DNA of 64,000 nt from Candidatus Competibacteraceae bacterium (GCA_016699715.1 CP065007.1:372001-436000), one strand, 5' to 3'. Positions 44,040-52,792 are shown, counted from the first letter of the stretch. Notes: generated by a model from the letters alone, not told the origin. Made by a program: numbers and translations.

Positions 44040-44585
44040 TCAGGAGCGTTGCAATGCGGCTTCCACGGTATCGCGTTGGCCGCGCCCGCACAAAATTTCA
44101 ATCAGGGTCAAGGCGAAGTCCATGGCGGTGCCGGGGCCGCGCGAGGTGATAAAGGTACCGTCGCGCACCACGGCGGCGCTGCTGGTCTTGATACCTTCCT
44201 GACCGTCGAGGATGCCTGGATAGGCGGTGGCTTCACGATTATCCAGCAAACCGGCACCGGCCAACACCCGCGGCGCGGCGCAGATGGCGGCGACATAGCG
44301 ACCTTGTTCCGCCATCCGCCGCAGCAGTGCCGCGATCCGCCGGTCGGCTTCCAATCGCTGCGCGCCGCCCAAACCACCGGGTAGCACCACCATATCGAAA
44401 TCCTGATCCAGAACCTCGGCCAGCGTGGTTTCGGGGAGCAGCATGACCCCGCGCGAAGCCGTCACTGTTCCCGCTTCCAGCCCCGCGACCACCACGGTGA
44501 GGCCGGCGCGGCGCAATAGATCGATGATGGTGACGGCTTCCAGTTCTTCGCAGCCTTGAGCAAGTGGGACGAGTATGGTGGCCAT
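44040..44585 (-). CDS. DJ-1/PfpI family protein (YajL-like)
   Basis: 181 residues. The nucleophile Cys sits in the elbow AAICAAPRVLAGAG, with the conserved Glu early (GCEELEAVTIIDLLRRAG). The DJ-1/YajL group protects against oxidative and carbonyl damage; reported deglycase activity is disputed. Its stop is six bases from the convergent ubiB stop. It lies 51 bases after the C-terminal processing protease on the same strand. Confidence 0.92.
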   Translation of the reverse strand: MATILVPLAQGCEELEAVTIIDLLRRAGLTVVVAGLEAGTVTASRGVMLLPETTLAEVLDQDFDMVVLPGGLGGAQRLEADRRIAALLRRMAEQGRYVAAICAAPRVLAGAGLLDNREATAYPGILDGQEGIKTSSAAVVRDGTFITSRGPGTAMDFALTLIEILCGRGQRDTVEAALQRS

Positions 44586-44636
44586 GGCAAACTCTTCTTT
44601 CGAGGGGATGCGGGTTCAAGGGTGGCAGGTCAGTAT

Positions 44637-45983
44637 TCAGCCGTTTTTGTGGGCTTGCAGTAAGGACATGCCTCTCAGCAGGTTCAGGGCTTCGTAAAGC
44701 GCGTAATCGTTTTGGGCGGAATCGGCTGCTTCGCCGCCGGCGACTATGGGAGCCGTGTCGTCTGATTGCGTGCTATCGTCGGTCCGGCCGTTGCGGTCGT
44801 TGTTCAGGTGGCCCGACAAATCGGATTCTTTGATAAAAGTGGTGCCGGTGTCGTCAGCGGCAATCTTCAGCGATTTGAGCTTGATGTCGGGTTCGATACC
44901 CTCGGCCTGGATGGAGCGGCCATTCGGGGTGTAGTAGCGCGCCGTGGTCAGTTTGACCGCCGTGCCGTTGCCCAAGGGCAAAATGGTTTGTACCGAACCC
45001 TTGCCGAAGGTGCGCTCGCCCAGAATCAGCGCCCGACGGTGATCTTGTAGCGCGCCCGCGACGATTTCCGAGGCTGACGCGGAACCGCCGTTGACCAACA
45101 CCACCAGCGGCGCGCCTTTCAGTAAATCGCCTGGCGTGGCCTTGAAGCTTTGGTCGGAGCCGTTGCCGCGTCCCTTGGTCTGGACGATGGCGCCATCCTC
45201 AAGGAAATCGTCCGCCACATCCACCGCGCCGTTCAATACCCCGCCCGGGTTGTTGCGCAAGTCCAGCACCAGCCCTCGTAGCGGTTTTTTATTCTGTTGT
45301 TCCAGTTCTTGCAGTGCTTGCTCCAGATTCTGCGCGGTCTTGGACTGGAATTGCGTGATTCGCAGATAGCCAAAATCCGGTTCCAACAAGCGGCTTTTGA
45401 CACTTCTGACCTGAATAACTTCCCGGACCAGCTTGACCTTGAACGGTTTTTTCGCGCCTTCCCTGACGATGGTCAGAGTGATCGAAGTATTCGGCTTGCC
45501 TCGCATCCGCTGGATGGCATCAGCCAGCGGCATGCCCTTGACCGAGGTGTCGTCCAGACGGATGATCAAGTCGCCGGCGCGAAGACCGGCCCGCTGGGCG
45601 GGCGTATCGTCGATTGGGGCAATGATTTTGATGAAACCACTGTCTTCCTGCCCGACTTCGATGCCCAAGCCACCGAATTCGCCGGACGTGCCGATCTGCA
45701 AATCCTGGAACGCTTCGGCGTCCAGGTAGGCGGAATGGGGATCGAGGTTGCTCAGCATGCCGCGAATCGCGTTTTCCAGCAGCTCCTTGTCCTTGACCGG
45801 CTCCACATAATCTTGCTTGACGGCATCGAGTACGCCGGTGAAGGTGCGCAACTCATCCAGAGGGAGTCGGTTGTTCTCAGCCGCCGTTTCCTTCTCGGCC
45901 CAGACGGCATGCACCGTTGTCAATGAAACGCCCACCAAAAAACTCAACGCCAGCGCCAGACCGTGTCGGGTTGCAGCACTCAT
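44637..45983 (-). CDS. ctpA: C-terminal processing peptidase (S41, CtpA-like)
   Basis: 448 residues from ATG 45983 (GGAG seven bases upstream); Met codons at 46022 and 46004 are weaker. A signal peptide (ATRHGLALALSFLVGVSLTTVHAVWA) directs it to the periplasm. A PDZ domain (residues about 90-175) includes GLGIEVGQEDSGFIKI and AGLRAGDLIIRLDD. The S41 domain has the catalytic Ser in NGGSASASEIVAGAL and the Lys in GERTFGKGSVQ. It trims or degrades periplasmic proteins, including cell-wall hydrolases in other species. Confidence 0.94.
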   Translation of the reverse strand: MSAATRHGLALALSFLVGVSLTTVHAVWAEKETAAENNRLPLDELRTFTGVLDAVKQDYVEPVKDKELLENAIRGMLSNLDPHSAYLDAEAFQDLQIGTSGEFGGLGIEVGQEDSGFIKIIAPIDDTPAQRAGLRAGDLIIRLDDTSVKGMPLADAIQRMRGKPNTSITLTIVREGAKKPFKVKLVREVIQVRSVKSRLLEPDFGYLRITQFQSKTAQNLEQALQELEQQNKKPLRGLVLDLRNNPGGVLNGAVDVADDFLEDGAIVQTKGRGNGSDQSFKATPGDLLKGAPLVVLVNGGSASASEIVAGALQDHRRALILGERTFGKGSVQTILPLGNGTAVKLTTARYYTPNGRSIQAEGIEPDIKLKSLKIAADDTGTTFIKESDLSGHLNNDRNGRTDDSTQSDDTAPIVAGGEAADSAQNDYALYEALNLLRGMSLLQAHKNG

Positions 45984-46118
45984 CTTCGCTCCAGAATTCT
46001 TCATCGCACAGGGAGAACGCAAATAATCAATCGGTGATTGTCATGAGACAACCGAATAAGCCTAAATATGCAGGGTCGGGCTGGAAAAGTGTATCGAGGC
46101 TCAATGATTCACGGATGG

Positions 46119-46156
46119 AAAAATCCCGGCACCGACCCTGGTGGTCGGTGCCGGGA
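46119..46156 (-). terminator. Strong terminator after gpmA
   Basis: A perfect 14-bp stem (46124-46137 with 46143-46156) with a 5-base loop, followed on the minus strand by TTTTTCC. It lies 29 bases after the gpmA stop. Confidence 0.93.
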
Positions 46157-46184
46157 GTGGTTACGGTGGGGAAGTGGGCGAGTT

Positions 46185-46931
46185 CTACTTGGCCTTGCCT
46201 TGGTTAGCAACGGCATCCATCAGCTTCTTGAGTTCCTCGGGGTCGGCGAGGTAGTAGCTCTTGGTGGGTCGCAGCTTGGCATCGAGTTCGTAGACCAGTG
46301 GCACGCCGGTCGGAACGTTCAGAGCGATGATCGCCTCGTCGGACATATCGTCGAGATATTTGATTAGCGCCCGCAAGCTGTTGCCATGCGCGGCGATCAC
46401 CACGCGCTTGCCGGCGCGGATGGTGGGCACGATGGTGTCGTGCCAATAGGGCAGCACTCGATCGATGGTGATCTTGAGGCTTTCGGTGGCCGGCAGCACC
46501 CGCGGATCGAGATCGGCGTAGCGTGGATCGTTGGTGGGGAAACGCGGGTCGGTTGCCTCCAGCGCCGGGGGCGGAATATCGAAACTGCGCCGCCAGATCT
46601 TGACCTGTTCCTCGCCGTGCTGGGCGGCGGTCTCCGCTTTGTTCAAGCCGGTCAGGTTACCGTAGTGGCGCTCGTTGAGTCGCCAGGTCCGGTTTACCGG
46701 AATCCACATCAGGTCCATTTCGTCCAGCACGGTCCAGAGCGTGCGGATGGCGCGCTTGAGTACCGAGGTAAAGGCGACATCGAAGACGTAGCCTTCCTTC
46801 TTTAGGGCTTGTCCGCCTTTCCGAGCTTCCTCGCGGCCCCTCTCGGATAGATCGACGTCATGCCAACCGGTGAAACGGTTTTCCTTGTTCCATTGGCTTT
46901 CGCCATGGCGGATGAGCACGATTTTGTACAT
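46185..46931 (-). CDS. gpmA: 2,3-bisphosphoglycerate-dependent phosphoglycerate mutase
   Basis: 248 residues, the normal dPGM length. The phosphohistidine motif LIRHGESQWNKENRFTGWHD opens the protein; RHYGNLTGLNKAETAAQHGE and the second catalytic His in VVIAAHGNSLRALIKYL follow. It interconverts 3- and 2-phosphoglycerate in glycolysis. A strong terminator ends it, so it is a single-gene unit. Confidence 0.97.
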   Translation of the reverse strand: MYKIVLIRHGESQWNKENRFTGWHDVDLSERGREEARKGGQALKKEGYVFDVAFTSVLKRAIRTLWTVLDEMDLMWIPVNRTWRLNERHYGNLTGLNKAETAAQHGEEQVKIWRRSFDIPPPALEATDPRFPTNDPRYADLDPRVLPATESLKITIDRVLPYWHDTIVPTIRAGKRVVIAAHGNSLRALIKYLDDMSDEAIIALNVPTGVPLVYELDAKLRPTKSYYLADPEELKKLMDAVANQGKAK

Positions 46932-47210
46932 GAAAGAATGCCTCCTTGGTTCAGGGCGTCGTGGTCGTCATCGGATGGTGTATCGGCCAGCGTTTGGAAT
47001 ACGCTGCTCTCTGGGATGGCGGCGGCACTATGGGCCGGCAGCGCGCCGATCCCTTGAAACGATATACATAATTTTATCGAGAGATCATACGCTGGACCGG
47101 TCGATTTCGCCACTCGGCATTTGTGCCGCTGGTCCTGAAGTGACTTCTCAGTATCGCTATATCAAGCTATGCTAATACACCAAATTCCTGGACAAGGCGT
47201 TATCGGATTT

Positions 47211-47573
47211 ATGGTGCAAGATGGGTTGACGGGTATTGCGCGGGATGGCGGTGGGGCCGGCAATATGGCGCTGGAATTGCTGATAACTCGCGATGAGGAT
47301 ATCGAACGGGCCTCGCGTTCGCTCAAGGCGATGTCGCATCCGCTGCGGCTTAAGATTCTTTGTACCCTGGGCGAGCGGGAAGTCAGTGTCCAGGAAATCG
47401 TCGAGCGCGTGGGTACCTCTCAGAGCAACATTTCCCAACATCTGGCGATCCTACGTGACAAAGGTATCCTCATTTGCCGCAAGGATGCCAACCGGGTTTA
47501 TTATCGGGTGGGAGACGCCCGTACCTTGCGCCTGATCGGTATGATGAGAGACGTCTTCTGTACGCGGGTTTGA
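47211..47573 (+). CDS. ArsR-family regulator, SqrR/BigR-like (probable persulfide sensor)
   Basis: 120 residues from ATG 47211; Met codons at 47169 and 47265 are also possible. The winged helix-turn-helix reads SVQEIVERVGTSQSNISQHL followed by AILRDKGILICRKDANRVYY. Cys51 (LKILCTLGE) and Cys117 (RDVFCTRV) lie 66 residues apart, the same spacing as the Cys41/Cys107 pair of SqrR and the equivalent pair of BigR, which form a polysulfide bridge to release DNA. A third Cys lies between them. It heads a cluster with a DUF2892 membrane protein and a rhodanese, fitting sulfide or persulfide control. The operator could not be identified. Confidence 0.85.
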   Translation: MVQDGLTGIARDGGGAGNMALELLITRDEDIERASRSLKAMSHPLRLKILCTLGEREVSVQEIVERVGTSQSNISQHLAILRDKGILICRKDANRVYYRVGDARTLRLIGMMRDVFCTRV

Positions 47574-47664
47574 ATCGCTGGAGCGGTTCGATGGACACGC
47601 ATTGGTACCGTCCGTCCGGCGGCGAACCCGACTCGACCATTTCCACGAGGTTGTCATCGATTAT

Positions 47665-47895
47665 ATGAATAGCGAACGGATTATCCGGATTATGGCCGGT
47701 TCCTTTATCCTGCTGTCATTGTTGCTGGGGGCTCCGGCCAGCCCACTCTATCACAGCGGTTACTGGCTCTGGTTCACCGGCTTCGTTGGGTTCAACCTAT
47801 TTCAGAGCGGCTTTACCCGCTTCTGTCCGGCTGAGCAAATCCTGTGGAAGCTGGGTGTTAAAAAAGCCGGTACTCCGACCGGTTGTGCGAACTAG
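47665..47895 (+). CDS. DUF2892 (YgaP-like) inner membrane protein
   Basis: 76 residues from ATG 47665; an upstream frame to 47602 is not family-like. Two membrane helices (RIMAGSFILLSLLLG and YWLWFTGFVGFNLFQSGF) and the motif TRFCPAEQILWKLGVK with its conserved Cys match the DUF2892 domain. In YgaP the same domain is fused to a rhodanese; here the rhodanese is the next gene, 21 bases downstream. This supports a shared sulfur-transfer role. Confidence 0.88.
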   Translation: MNSERIIRIMAGSFILLSLLLGAPASPLYHSGYWLWFTGFVGFNLFQSGFTRFCPAEQILWKLGVKKAGTPTGCAN

Positions 47896-47916
47896 CGGGA
47901 CCGCGGGAAATCATTA

Positions 47917-48348
47917 ATGAACGATTTCATCGAATTCTCCACACAGAACTGGCTGTTATTCTTGGCGCTGTTCGCCATTACGGGGATGTTGATCGGTAGC
48001 GAGGTCTTGCGCAAAATGCGTGGGGTCAGCAGCCTCAGTGCCGCCGAAGCCCTGCGCCTGATCAACGATCAGGAGGCCCTGATTCTGGACGTTCGCGATG
48101 GCGGCGAATACAAAGAGGGGCATATTCCGCAGGCGCGCCATATCCCGCTCGGCGCTCTGCGCGACCGATTGGGTGAACTGACCAAGGCCAAGGATAAACC
48201 CATCATCGTCTATTGTCGCAACGGCGCCACCTCGCAGGCGGCTTGCGCGCAAATCAAAAAGAGCGGCATTGCCGACGTCTACAGCCTGAGCGGCGGGTTA
48301 TCGGCCTGGCAGGAAGCCAACTTGCCGGTCAGTCGCAAGAAGTCCTGA
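47917..48348 (+). CDS. Membrane-anchored rhodanese (YibN-like)
   Basis: 143 residues. One N-terminal membrane helix (WLLFLALFAITGMLIGSEV) is followed by a rhodanese domain (residues about 40-140) with the active-site loop IVYCRNGATSQAA, the Cys acting as persulfide carrier. The acidic start LILDVRDGGEYKEGHIPQAR is typical. It overlaps the glutaredoxin start by one base (TGATG). YibN of enteric bacteria sits in the same place, before grxC and secB. Confidence 0.92.
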   Translation: MNDFIEFSTQNWLLFLALFAITGMLIGSEVLRKMRGVSSLSAAEALRLINDQEALILDVRDGGEYKEGHIPQARHIPLGALRDRLGELTKAKDKPIIVYCRNGATSQAACAQIKKSGIADVYSLSGGLSAWQEANLPVSRKKS

Positions 48349-48623
48349 TGCTCGCGCCAGATCCGGCGACGCCGAACATCGTGATATACACCTCCGGGTA
48401 TTGTCCGTACTGTCGGCGCGCGCGGGCGTTATTGGACAGCAAGGGCGTGGTTTACACGCCCTTGGACGTGAACCGCGACCCGCGGTTGTGGGAGGAAATC
48501 GCCAAACGCACCGGTCGCCATACCGTGCCGCAAATCTTCATCGGCGACCGGCATGTCGGTGGATGTGATGACTTGTTCGAGCTGGAGCGGCGCGGTGAAT
48601 TGACCCCATTGCTGCGCGGCTGA
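48348..48623 (+). CDS. grxC: Glutaredoxin 3
   Basis: 91 residues with the dithiol active site CPYC (IYTSGYCPYCRRARALLDSK), the cis-Pro loop RHTVPQIFIGDRHVGGCDDL and a short C-terminal helix. It reduces disulfides with glutathione. Order yibN-grxC-secB-gpsA is the enteric one. The frame is open far upstream inside the rhodanese gene; ATG 48348 fits the family. Confidence 0.95.
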   Translation: MLAPDPATPNIVIYTSGYCPYCRRARALLDSKGVVYTPLDVNRDPRLWEEIAKRTGRHTVPQIFIGDRHVGGCDDLFELERRGELTPLLRG

Positions 48624-48733
48624 AGCCGGACGCGCGGTTTGTCCGTCGGTCCGGTGGCAAGCCGATTTTCCAAGGGAGGTAGGTTGCTGGCGTCCGGCCA
48701 CGCGCCGCAATCACGCCGGGTCTGGGTGGATTG

Positions 48734-48763
48734 TTGGGCTGTATGGCGCAGACCCTGTAGAAT
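48734..48763 (+). promoter_or_regulatory. Candidate sigma-70 promoter of secB-gpsA
   Basis: TTGGGC (48734-48739) and TAGAAT (48758-48763) are 18 bp apart, 38 bases before the secB ATG. Both hexamers depart from consensus. Confidence 0.45.
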
Positions 48764-48801
48764 GACGGATATTCTCCACCGACAAGACAAGGCTATTGTG
48801 C

Positions 48802-49287
48802 ATGAGCGATCAGCAACAGGTTCCCCAGCAGTTCGAAATTCAGAAAATCTATCTGAAGGATATATCGCTGGAAACCCCAAATTCCCCGATGATTTTTACC
48901 GAGCAATGGCAACCGCAGACCGAGGTGCGTCTGGAAACCGGCGCCAAGCCGCTGGCCGAAGGCTTGTTTGAAGTGTCGTTGACCGTAACTGTCACCGCCA
49001 AGCTCGGCGATCGTACTGCTTATCTGGTTGAGGTGCAGCAAGGTGGCTTGTTTGCGCTGCGGGGTTTCGATGATGGACAAATGGGTCACATGCTGCATGC
49101 ATACTGCCCGAACCTCCTGTTTCCCTTCGCCCGCGAGGAACTGGCCTCGTTGATCGGCAAGGGCGGATTTCCGGCGCTGCTGCTCAATCCGATCAACTTC
49201 GACAATCTTTATCTGCAACGCTTTCAGCAACAGCAGGAGCAAGCCGCCGCTGCTGCCCCGCCTTCCTCCGCTCCAACCATTTCCTGA
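48802..49287 (+). CDS. secB: Protein-export chaperone SecB
   Basis: 161 residues. The conserved stretch FEIQKIYLKDISLETPNSP opens the fold, followed by FEVSLTVTVTAKLGDRTAYL and the end region LLFPFAREELASLIGKGGFP with the LLLNPINFDNLY motif. The tetramer keeps precursors unfolded and hands them to SecA. ATG 48802 is chosen over a TTG two codons upstream. Confidence 0.97.
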   Translation: MSDQQQVPQQFEIQKIYLKDISLETPNSPMIFTEQWQPQTEVRLETGAKPLAEGLFEVSLTVTVTAKLGDRTAYLVEVQQGGLFALRGFDDGQMGHMLHAYCPNLLFPFAREELASLIGKGGFPALLLNPINFDNLYLQRFQQQQEQAAAAAPPSSAPTIS

Positions 49288-49290
49288 GCG

Positions 49291-50298
49291 ATGCTCGTCG
49301 CCGCGCGGGTCGCTGTCCTCGGGGCGGGGAGTTGGGGCACCGCACTGGCGTTGTTGCTGGCGCGCAATGGGCATGACGTCCGCTTGTGGGGTCACGATCC
49401 GCGGGAAATCGCGCCGTTGTGTCGGGAGCGAGAGAACCGCCGCTACTTACCTGGCGTGCCGTTCCCGAGTCGCTTGAACGCGAGCACCGATCTGATCGAA
49501 GCGCTTGCCAATGTCGAACTGGCGCTGGTGGCGGTACCGAGCCATGCCTACGGGGCGACCTTGGTCCGGTTGCGGCCACTGTTGCCGACGACCGCCGGTT
49601 TCGCTTGGGCCACCAAGGGCTTGGAGCACGGCAGTGGTCGGTTTTTGCATGAAGTGACGCTGGAGATGCTTGGTCGAGACAGGTCGGCGGCGGTGATTTC
49701 CGGCCCCAGCTTTGCGGTGGAAGTAGCCCGTGGTTTGCCGACCGCCGTTACGGTCGCCGCCTGGGATGTGGCGCATGCTCGTCGGGTGGCGGCTGTGCTG
49801 CACGGTTCCAACTTGCGTGCTTACACCAGCAGCGATGTGATCGGCGTCGAACTGGGCGGCGCGGTCAAGAACGTGCTGGCCATCGCCGCCGGTATCGCCG
49901 ACGGTCTGGGTTTCGGAGCCAATGCCCGAGCGGCGCTGATCACGCGTGGGTTGGCGGAGCTGGTGCGGCTGGGTGTGGCCGTGGGTGGTCAGCGCGAAAC
50001 CTTCATGGGTTTGGCCGGTATCGGCGATTTGGTGCTGACCTGTACCGATGACCAGTCGCGCAACCGGCGATTCGGCTTGGCGATCGGCCGCGGTGACAGC
50101 GCCGAGATGGCCAGCGCGGCTATCGGGCAGGTGGTGGAAGGTGCGGCGACCGTGCGGGAAATCCTGCGGCTGGCGCGGCGGCACGGTGTGGAGCTACCCA
50201 TTACCGAACAGGTGGATGCGGTGCTATATCACGGTCAGAGTCCGCGCCGGGCGGTGGAAAACCTGCTGGCGCGCGATCCGAAGCCGGAAGGAGTTTGA
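49291..50298 (+). CDS. gpsA: Glycerol-3-phosphate dehydrogenase [NAD(P)+]
   Basis: 335 residues. The dinucleotide motif VAVLGAGSWGTALALLLARN is near the N-terminus, then SGPSFAVEVARGLPTAVTVA, and the catalytic Lys in GVELGGAVKNVLAIAAG. It makes sn-glycerol 3-phosphate for phospholipids. It starts three bases after secB, the usual pair. Confidence 0.97.
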   Translation: MLVAARVAVLGAGSWGTALALLLARNGHDVRLWGHDPREIAPLCRERENRRYLPGVPFPSRLNASTDLIEALANVELALVAVPSHAYGATLVRLRPLLPTTAGFAWATKGLEHGSGRFLHEVTLEMLGRDRSAAVISGPSFAVEVARGLPTAVTVAAWDVAHARRVAAVLHGSNLRAYTSSDVIGVELGGAVKNVLAIAAGIADGLGFGANARAALITRGLAELVRLGVAVGGQRETFMGLAGIGDLVLTCTDDQSRNRRFGLAIGRGDSAEMASAAIGQVVEGAATVREILRLARRHGVELPITEQVDAVLYHGQSPRRAVENLLARDPKPEGV

Positions 50299-50327
50299 GG
50301 CAGAATCGCCACCAGCCGGGCGATGGG

Positions 50328-50936
50328 TTAAGTGATGCAGCTTTCCAGCAATGGGCGGCTGCGATCGTCCGCTTCCCGATCCAGGCCGCTATAGGCTTGC
50401 GGCCAGCGCTTTTTGACCACCGGGCTGTCGCTGGCCAGTGCATGGCAGGTGTTCAGGACTGGCGGTGGCTTGCGGGCGGCGGCGGGCTTGGCATCTTCCT
50501 CGTCGTAACGCTGACCGTAGAGGGTTTGAAAGAACGTGGTGGCCACGGGACCCAGCAGTTCGGTCATGTGTGTGCAGCCGCTCGTACCGCCGAACAATTC
50601 CTTCAGCTTCAACGACCAGCCCGGCCCAATCCGTACACCGACCAGTTCTTGGTAGCGGCCGGCGATCGCCGGACACAGGGCGAACGGCGCTCCATCGGTA
50701 CAAGCCTCGACCGCCTGGATCAGACACTGGCTGTCGACGGTCAGGCGGATCCACAGGTCGTGTAACGGTTCGCCGGCCTGAATCGTTCCGCCGCGATCAT
50801 CGTTGGGAAAGGGGTAGGTTTTGGTGTCGACCAGCCGTCCTTCGATATCCCACAAGCCATCCTCGCGCCGGTAGCCCCAGCATTGAACGACGCGCTTGTG
50901 CAGTAGTTGGCGAGGAGCGGGAGCGGGCAATGGCAT
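50328..50936 (-). CDS. DUF2889 domain protein
   Basis: 202 residues. The conserved part LWDIEGRLVDTKTYPFPNDDRG, then PLHDLWIRLTVD, AVEACTDGAPFALCP and FGGTSGCTHMTELLGPVATT, matches the DUF2889 family, whose function is unknown. AAGGA lies seven bases before ATG 50936. The C-terminal 40 residues look disordered (KPAAARKPPP). It is 42 bases downstream of the DUF1289 gene and probably co-transcribed. Confidence 0.8.
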   Translation of the reverse strand: MPLPAPAPRQLLHKRVVQCWGYRREDGLWDIEGRLVDTKTYPFPNDDRGGTIQAGEPLHDLWIRLTVDSQCLIQAVEACTDGAPFALCPAIAGRYQELVGVRIGPGWSLKLKELFGGTSGCTHMTELLGPVATTFFQTLYGQRYDEEDAKPAAARKPPPVLNTCHALASDSPVVKKRWPQAYSGLDREADDRSRPLLESCIT

Positions 50937-50978
50937 GAGAAATCCTTGTAGGGGTAAAGCGTTGGGTGGCGAGTGTCA

Positions 50979-51194
50979 TTAGTCGAAGAACGTACCACCC
51001 ACGATTCGTGCCATTCGCTGTTCCAACCGCGCCAGCACAGCGCGTTTTTGCTCGGGGGTACAGTCCCACCAAGCGGCAATTTCCTCCAACGTACGGTAGC
51101 AGCCGTCGCACAGTTGGGTCTGCGGGTTGATCACGCAGACCCCGATACACGGGGACGGCGGCTCGTCGGGCACGGTGGAGGGATTGTCGCTCAT
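50979..51194 (-). CDS. DUF1289 cysteine-motif protein
   Basis: 71 residues. The pattern CIGVCVINPQTQLCDGCYR gives four Cys (C-x3-C-x8-C-x2-C) typical of DUF1289, thought to bind a metal or Fe-S centre, then RTLEEIAAWWDCTPEQKRAV. No function is established. Confidence 0.88.
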   Translation of the reverse strand: MSDNPSTVPDEPPSPCIGVCVINPQTQLCDGCYRTLEEIAAWWDCTPEQKRAVLARLEQRMARIVGGTFFD

Positions 51195-51778
51195 GAGGCT
51201 TTCGGAATGGCGGTCGCTTGCAACATGGATCAGATTGCAATGATACAGCGCCTCGGCTGTTCGAATCCATGTCCAATGGGTTGACCGGCGGCATTCCGGT
51301 GATCGGTTAGGCGTTGTCGGGGCGGAAGAGCCGGTCGGCCGCGAAGACTTGGGAGAGAATGGTTATGGGCTTATCGAGTGTGCTGGTTTGGAGCACGCGC
51401 CATGGCGCTTTGGTCGGGCGGTGGTAGCCGACCCTCGATCCTGTGGTGGTTGGGAGACCTCTCCGCCGTCTTCGCGGCTAACCAGGTTGAATCAGGATGC
51501 TTGAATTGGCACGCTTGACTTCGAAGACCTTAGCCAAAGTGGCAAGCGGACGTAAATAAGGACAAACCTTGATTGATGCAAGGGTACCCACAGGATTATG
51601 GGAGGTCCGAGATCGGAAGGATGTAATAAGTACAATGGTCATGGGGTTTGTGCTTGTGTGGACGCATCGCCGGGTTTAACCTTTAATAACAGGCATTGGA
51701 GCAGGGTTGACCCTGCTCGGTGGTGTGCCCTGACGACAGGTTTTGATCCATCGAATAACGATTCAGGAGGGAACATCC
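51195..51778. other. Intergenic stretch with a strong hairpin before the next gene
   Basis: 584 bases with no gene-like frame. The only clear structure is the hairpin at 51699-51718. The region holds many short direct and inverted words but no recognisable RNA gene. Confidence 0.6.
51699..51718 (+). promoter_or_regulatory. Perfect hairpin in the leader of the 51779 gene
   Basis: GAGCAGGG (51699-51706) pairs with CCCTGCTC (51711-51718) around TTGA. No T-run follows, so it is not a normal terminator; it may shape the 5' leader of the gene 60 bases downstream. Confidence 0.55.
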
Positions 51779-52054
51779 ATGTTGACCTATGAAGACTGTC
51801 TGGAGTTGAGCGACCTGACCGAAGAAGAGATCGAAGCCATCGCCCAGCACGAGCATTTACCGGAAATGGCGGCTTTGGAGCTGGGTAGCTATTTGGTGCA
51901 TACGCCGGAAGGTATACCGATGATCAAGCGTATCATTTTAGAAGATATCGAGGATGCGAACCGGCGAGGGCATGCTGAAAAGGTCTTGCAGTTGAAGTTG
52001 GTGCTCAAGCACTTTGTTGACACCCATCCAAACGCCACCGCCAAAAAGGCCTAG
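51779..52054 (+). CDS. Small acidic helical protein, function unknown
   Basis: 91 residues. ATG 51779 is preceded by AGGAGG at the ideal distance, the strongest ribosome-binding site in this part of the window. The start LTYEDCLELSDLTEEEIEAI is acidic with one Cys; the middle LPEMAALELGSYLVHTPEG and the end VLQLKLVLKHFVDTHPNA are helical. I recognise no domain. Similar small proteins with a LTYEDC...LTEEE start seem to occur in other beta- and gammaproteobacteria, but this is memory, not a search. The high-quality start and codon use support a real gene. Confidence 0.75.
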   Translation: MLTYEDCLELSDLTEEEIEAIAQHEHLPEMAALELGSYLVHTPEGIPMIKRIILEDIEDANRRGHAEKVLQLKLVLKHFVDTHPNATAKKA

Positions 52055-52073
52055 CCAGGGCGACGGATTGGTG

Positions 52074-52715
52074 TCACCGCTCGGGTGCGGCCGGTGGTGT
52101 CTGTTGCCGATCTTCGGCTAGAAGAGCCTGAACTTCGGCTAGGCTCGCCCGCCGCATGGGGCGGCCGTCGACCGGGCTGCGCGGCGCCTCCCGTTCGGCC
52201 AATGGCGCGAAAATGGTCAGGTCGATACAGCTGCCGTCGGCGTCGAGTCGGAAGGCGGGCAGGCAGACCGGATCGCCATTGCCTAGTTTGATGCGGTGTT
52301 CCGTGGTATCGAAGGGAATGTGGTGTTCCATCAAGAACAGCAGGACGTCCGTGGGCGTATCGGCAAACAGGTGCAGATGAATATCGACATGCGGGCCGGT
52401 GGCGCCGCTCAGTACCGGGCCAACCAACCGGGGTCGGAAACGCCCCAGAAACCGCATGATTTCCACGGCGGTTTCGCGCAGGCCGCGCAGGCGCAGCGCT
52501 TGACGGTCGGCATGGAACAGCCGCTGGTAGTCGAGCAATGCCTGCTCGATCTCGGCATTGTCTGGCAGAGCGGCCTTATCGGTCACCGCCAGGCGAATGG
52601 CGGCTTTGCGCTTGGCGCTACGGAAATCCTGGACTCCTTCTTCAACCATGATTCGGGCGCTTTCCTGCGCCATGAGGATCTTGAGTCGCGGGGTGTCGCG
52701 GCGGCGTCGGGCCAT
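52074..52715 (-). CDS. Nucleotidyltransferase-like protein, function unknown
   Basis: 213 residues from ATG 52715 (GGAG eight bases upstream; an earlier Met at 52754 is less likely). The N-terminal half is helical and basic (ARRRRDTPRLKILMAQESAR). The middle holds RLVGPVLSGATGPHVDIHLH followed by LF, resembling the GS...D(I/V)DL active-site loop of DNA polymerase beta-type nucleotidyltransferases, though one Asp appears replaced by His. Function is unknown. It was divergent from pilM before the IS66 insertion; its own promoter region is now next to the element. Confidence 0.7.
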   Translation of the reverse strand: MARRRRDTPRLKILMAQESARIMVEEGVQDFRSAKRKAAIRLAVTDKAALPDNAEIEQALLDYQRLFHADRQALRLRGLRETAVEIMRFLGRFRPRLVGPVLSGATGPHVDIHLHLFADTPTDVLLFLMEHHIPFDTTEHRIKLGNGDPVCLPAFRLDADGSCIDLTIFAPLAEREAPRSPVDGRPMRRASLAEVQALLAEDRQQTPPAAPER

Positions 52716-52784
52716 GGGCAGCTCCGGTGGGGCGATGGCGGCGGGCGATGGCATTCCCCGGCGCTTCGAACGAGTTTGTTTGCT

Positions 52785-52792
52785 ATATTTCC
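52785..52792. repeat. Left target-site duplication of the IS66-type element
   Basis: ATATTTCC lies directly before the left end of the element and is repeated after its right end. IS66 elements make 8-bp duplications. Confidence 0.9.

Noticed and set aside
51215..51290. tRNA-like fragment with TTCGAATCC
   Set aside because: No acceptor, D or anticodon stems could be built around it.
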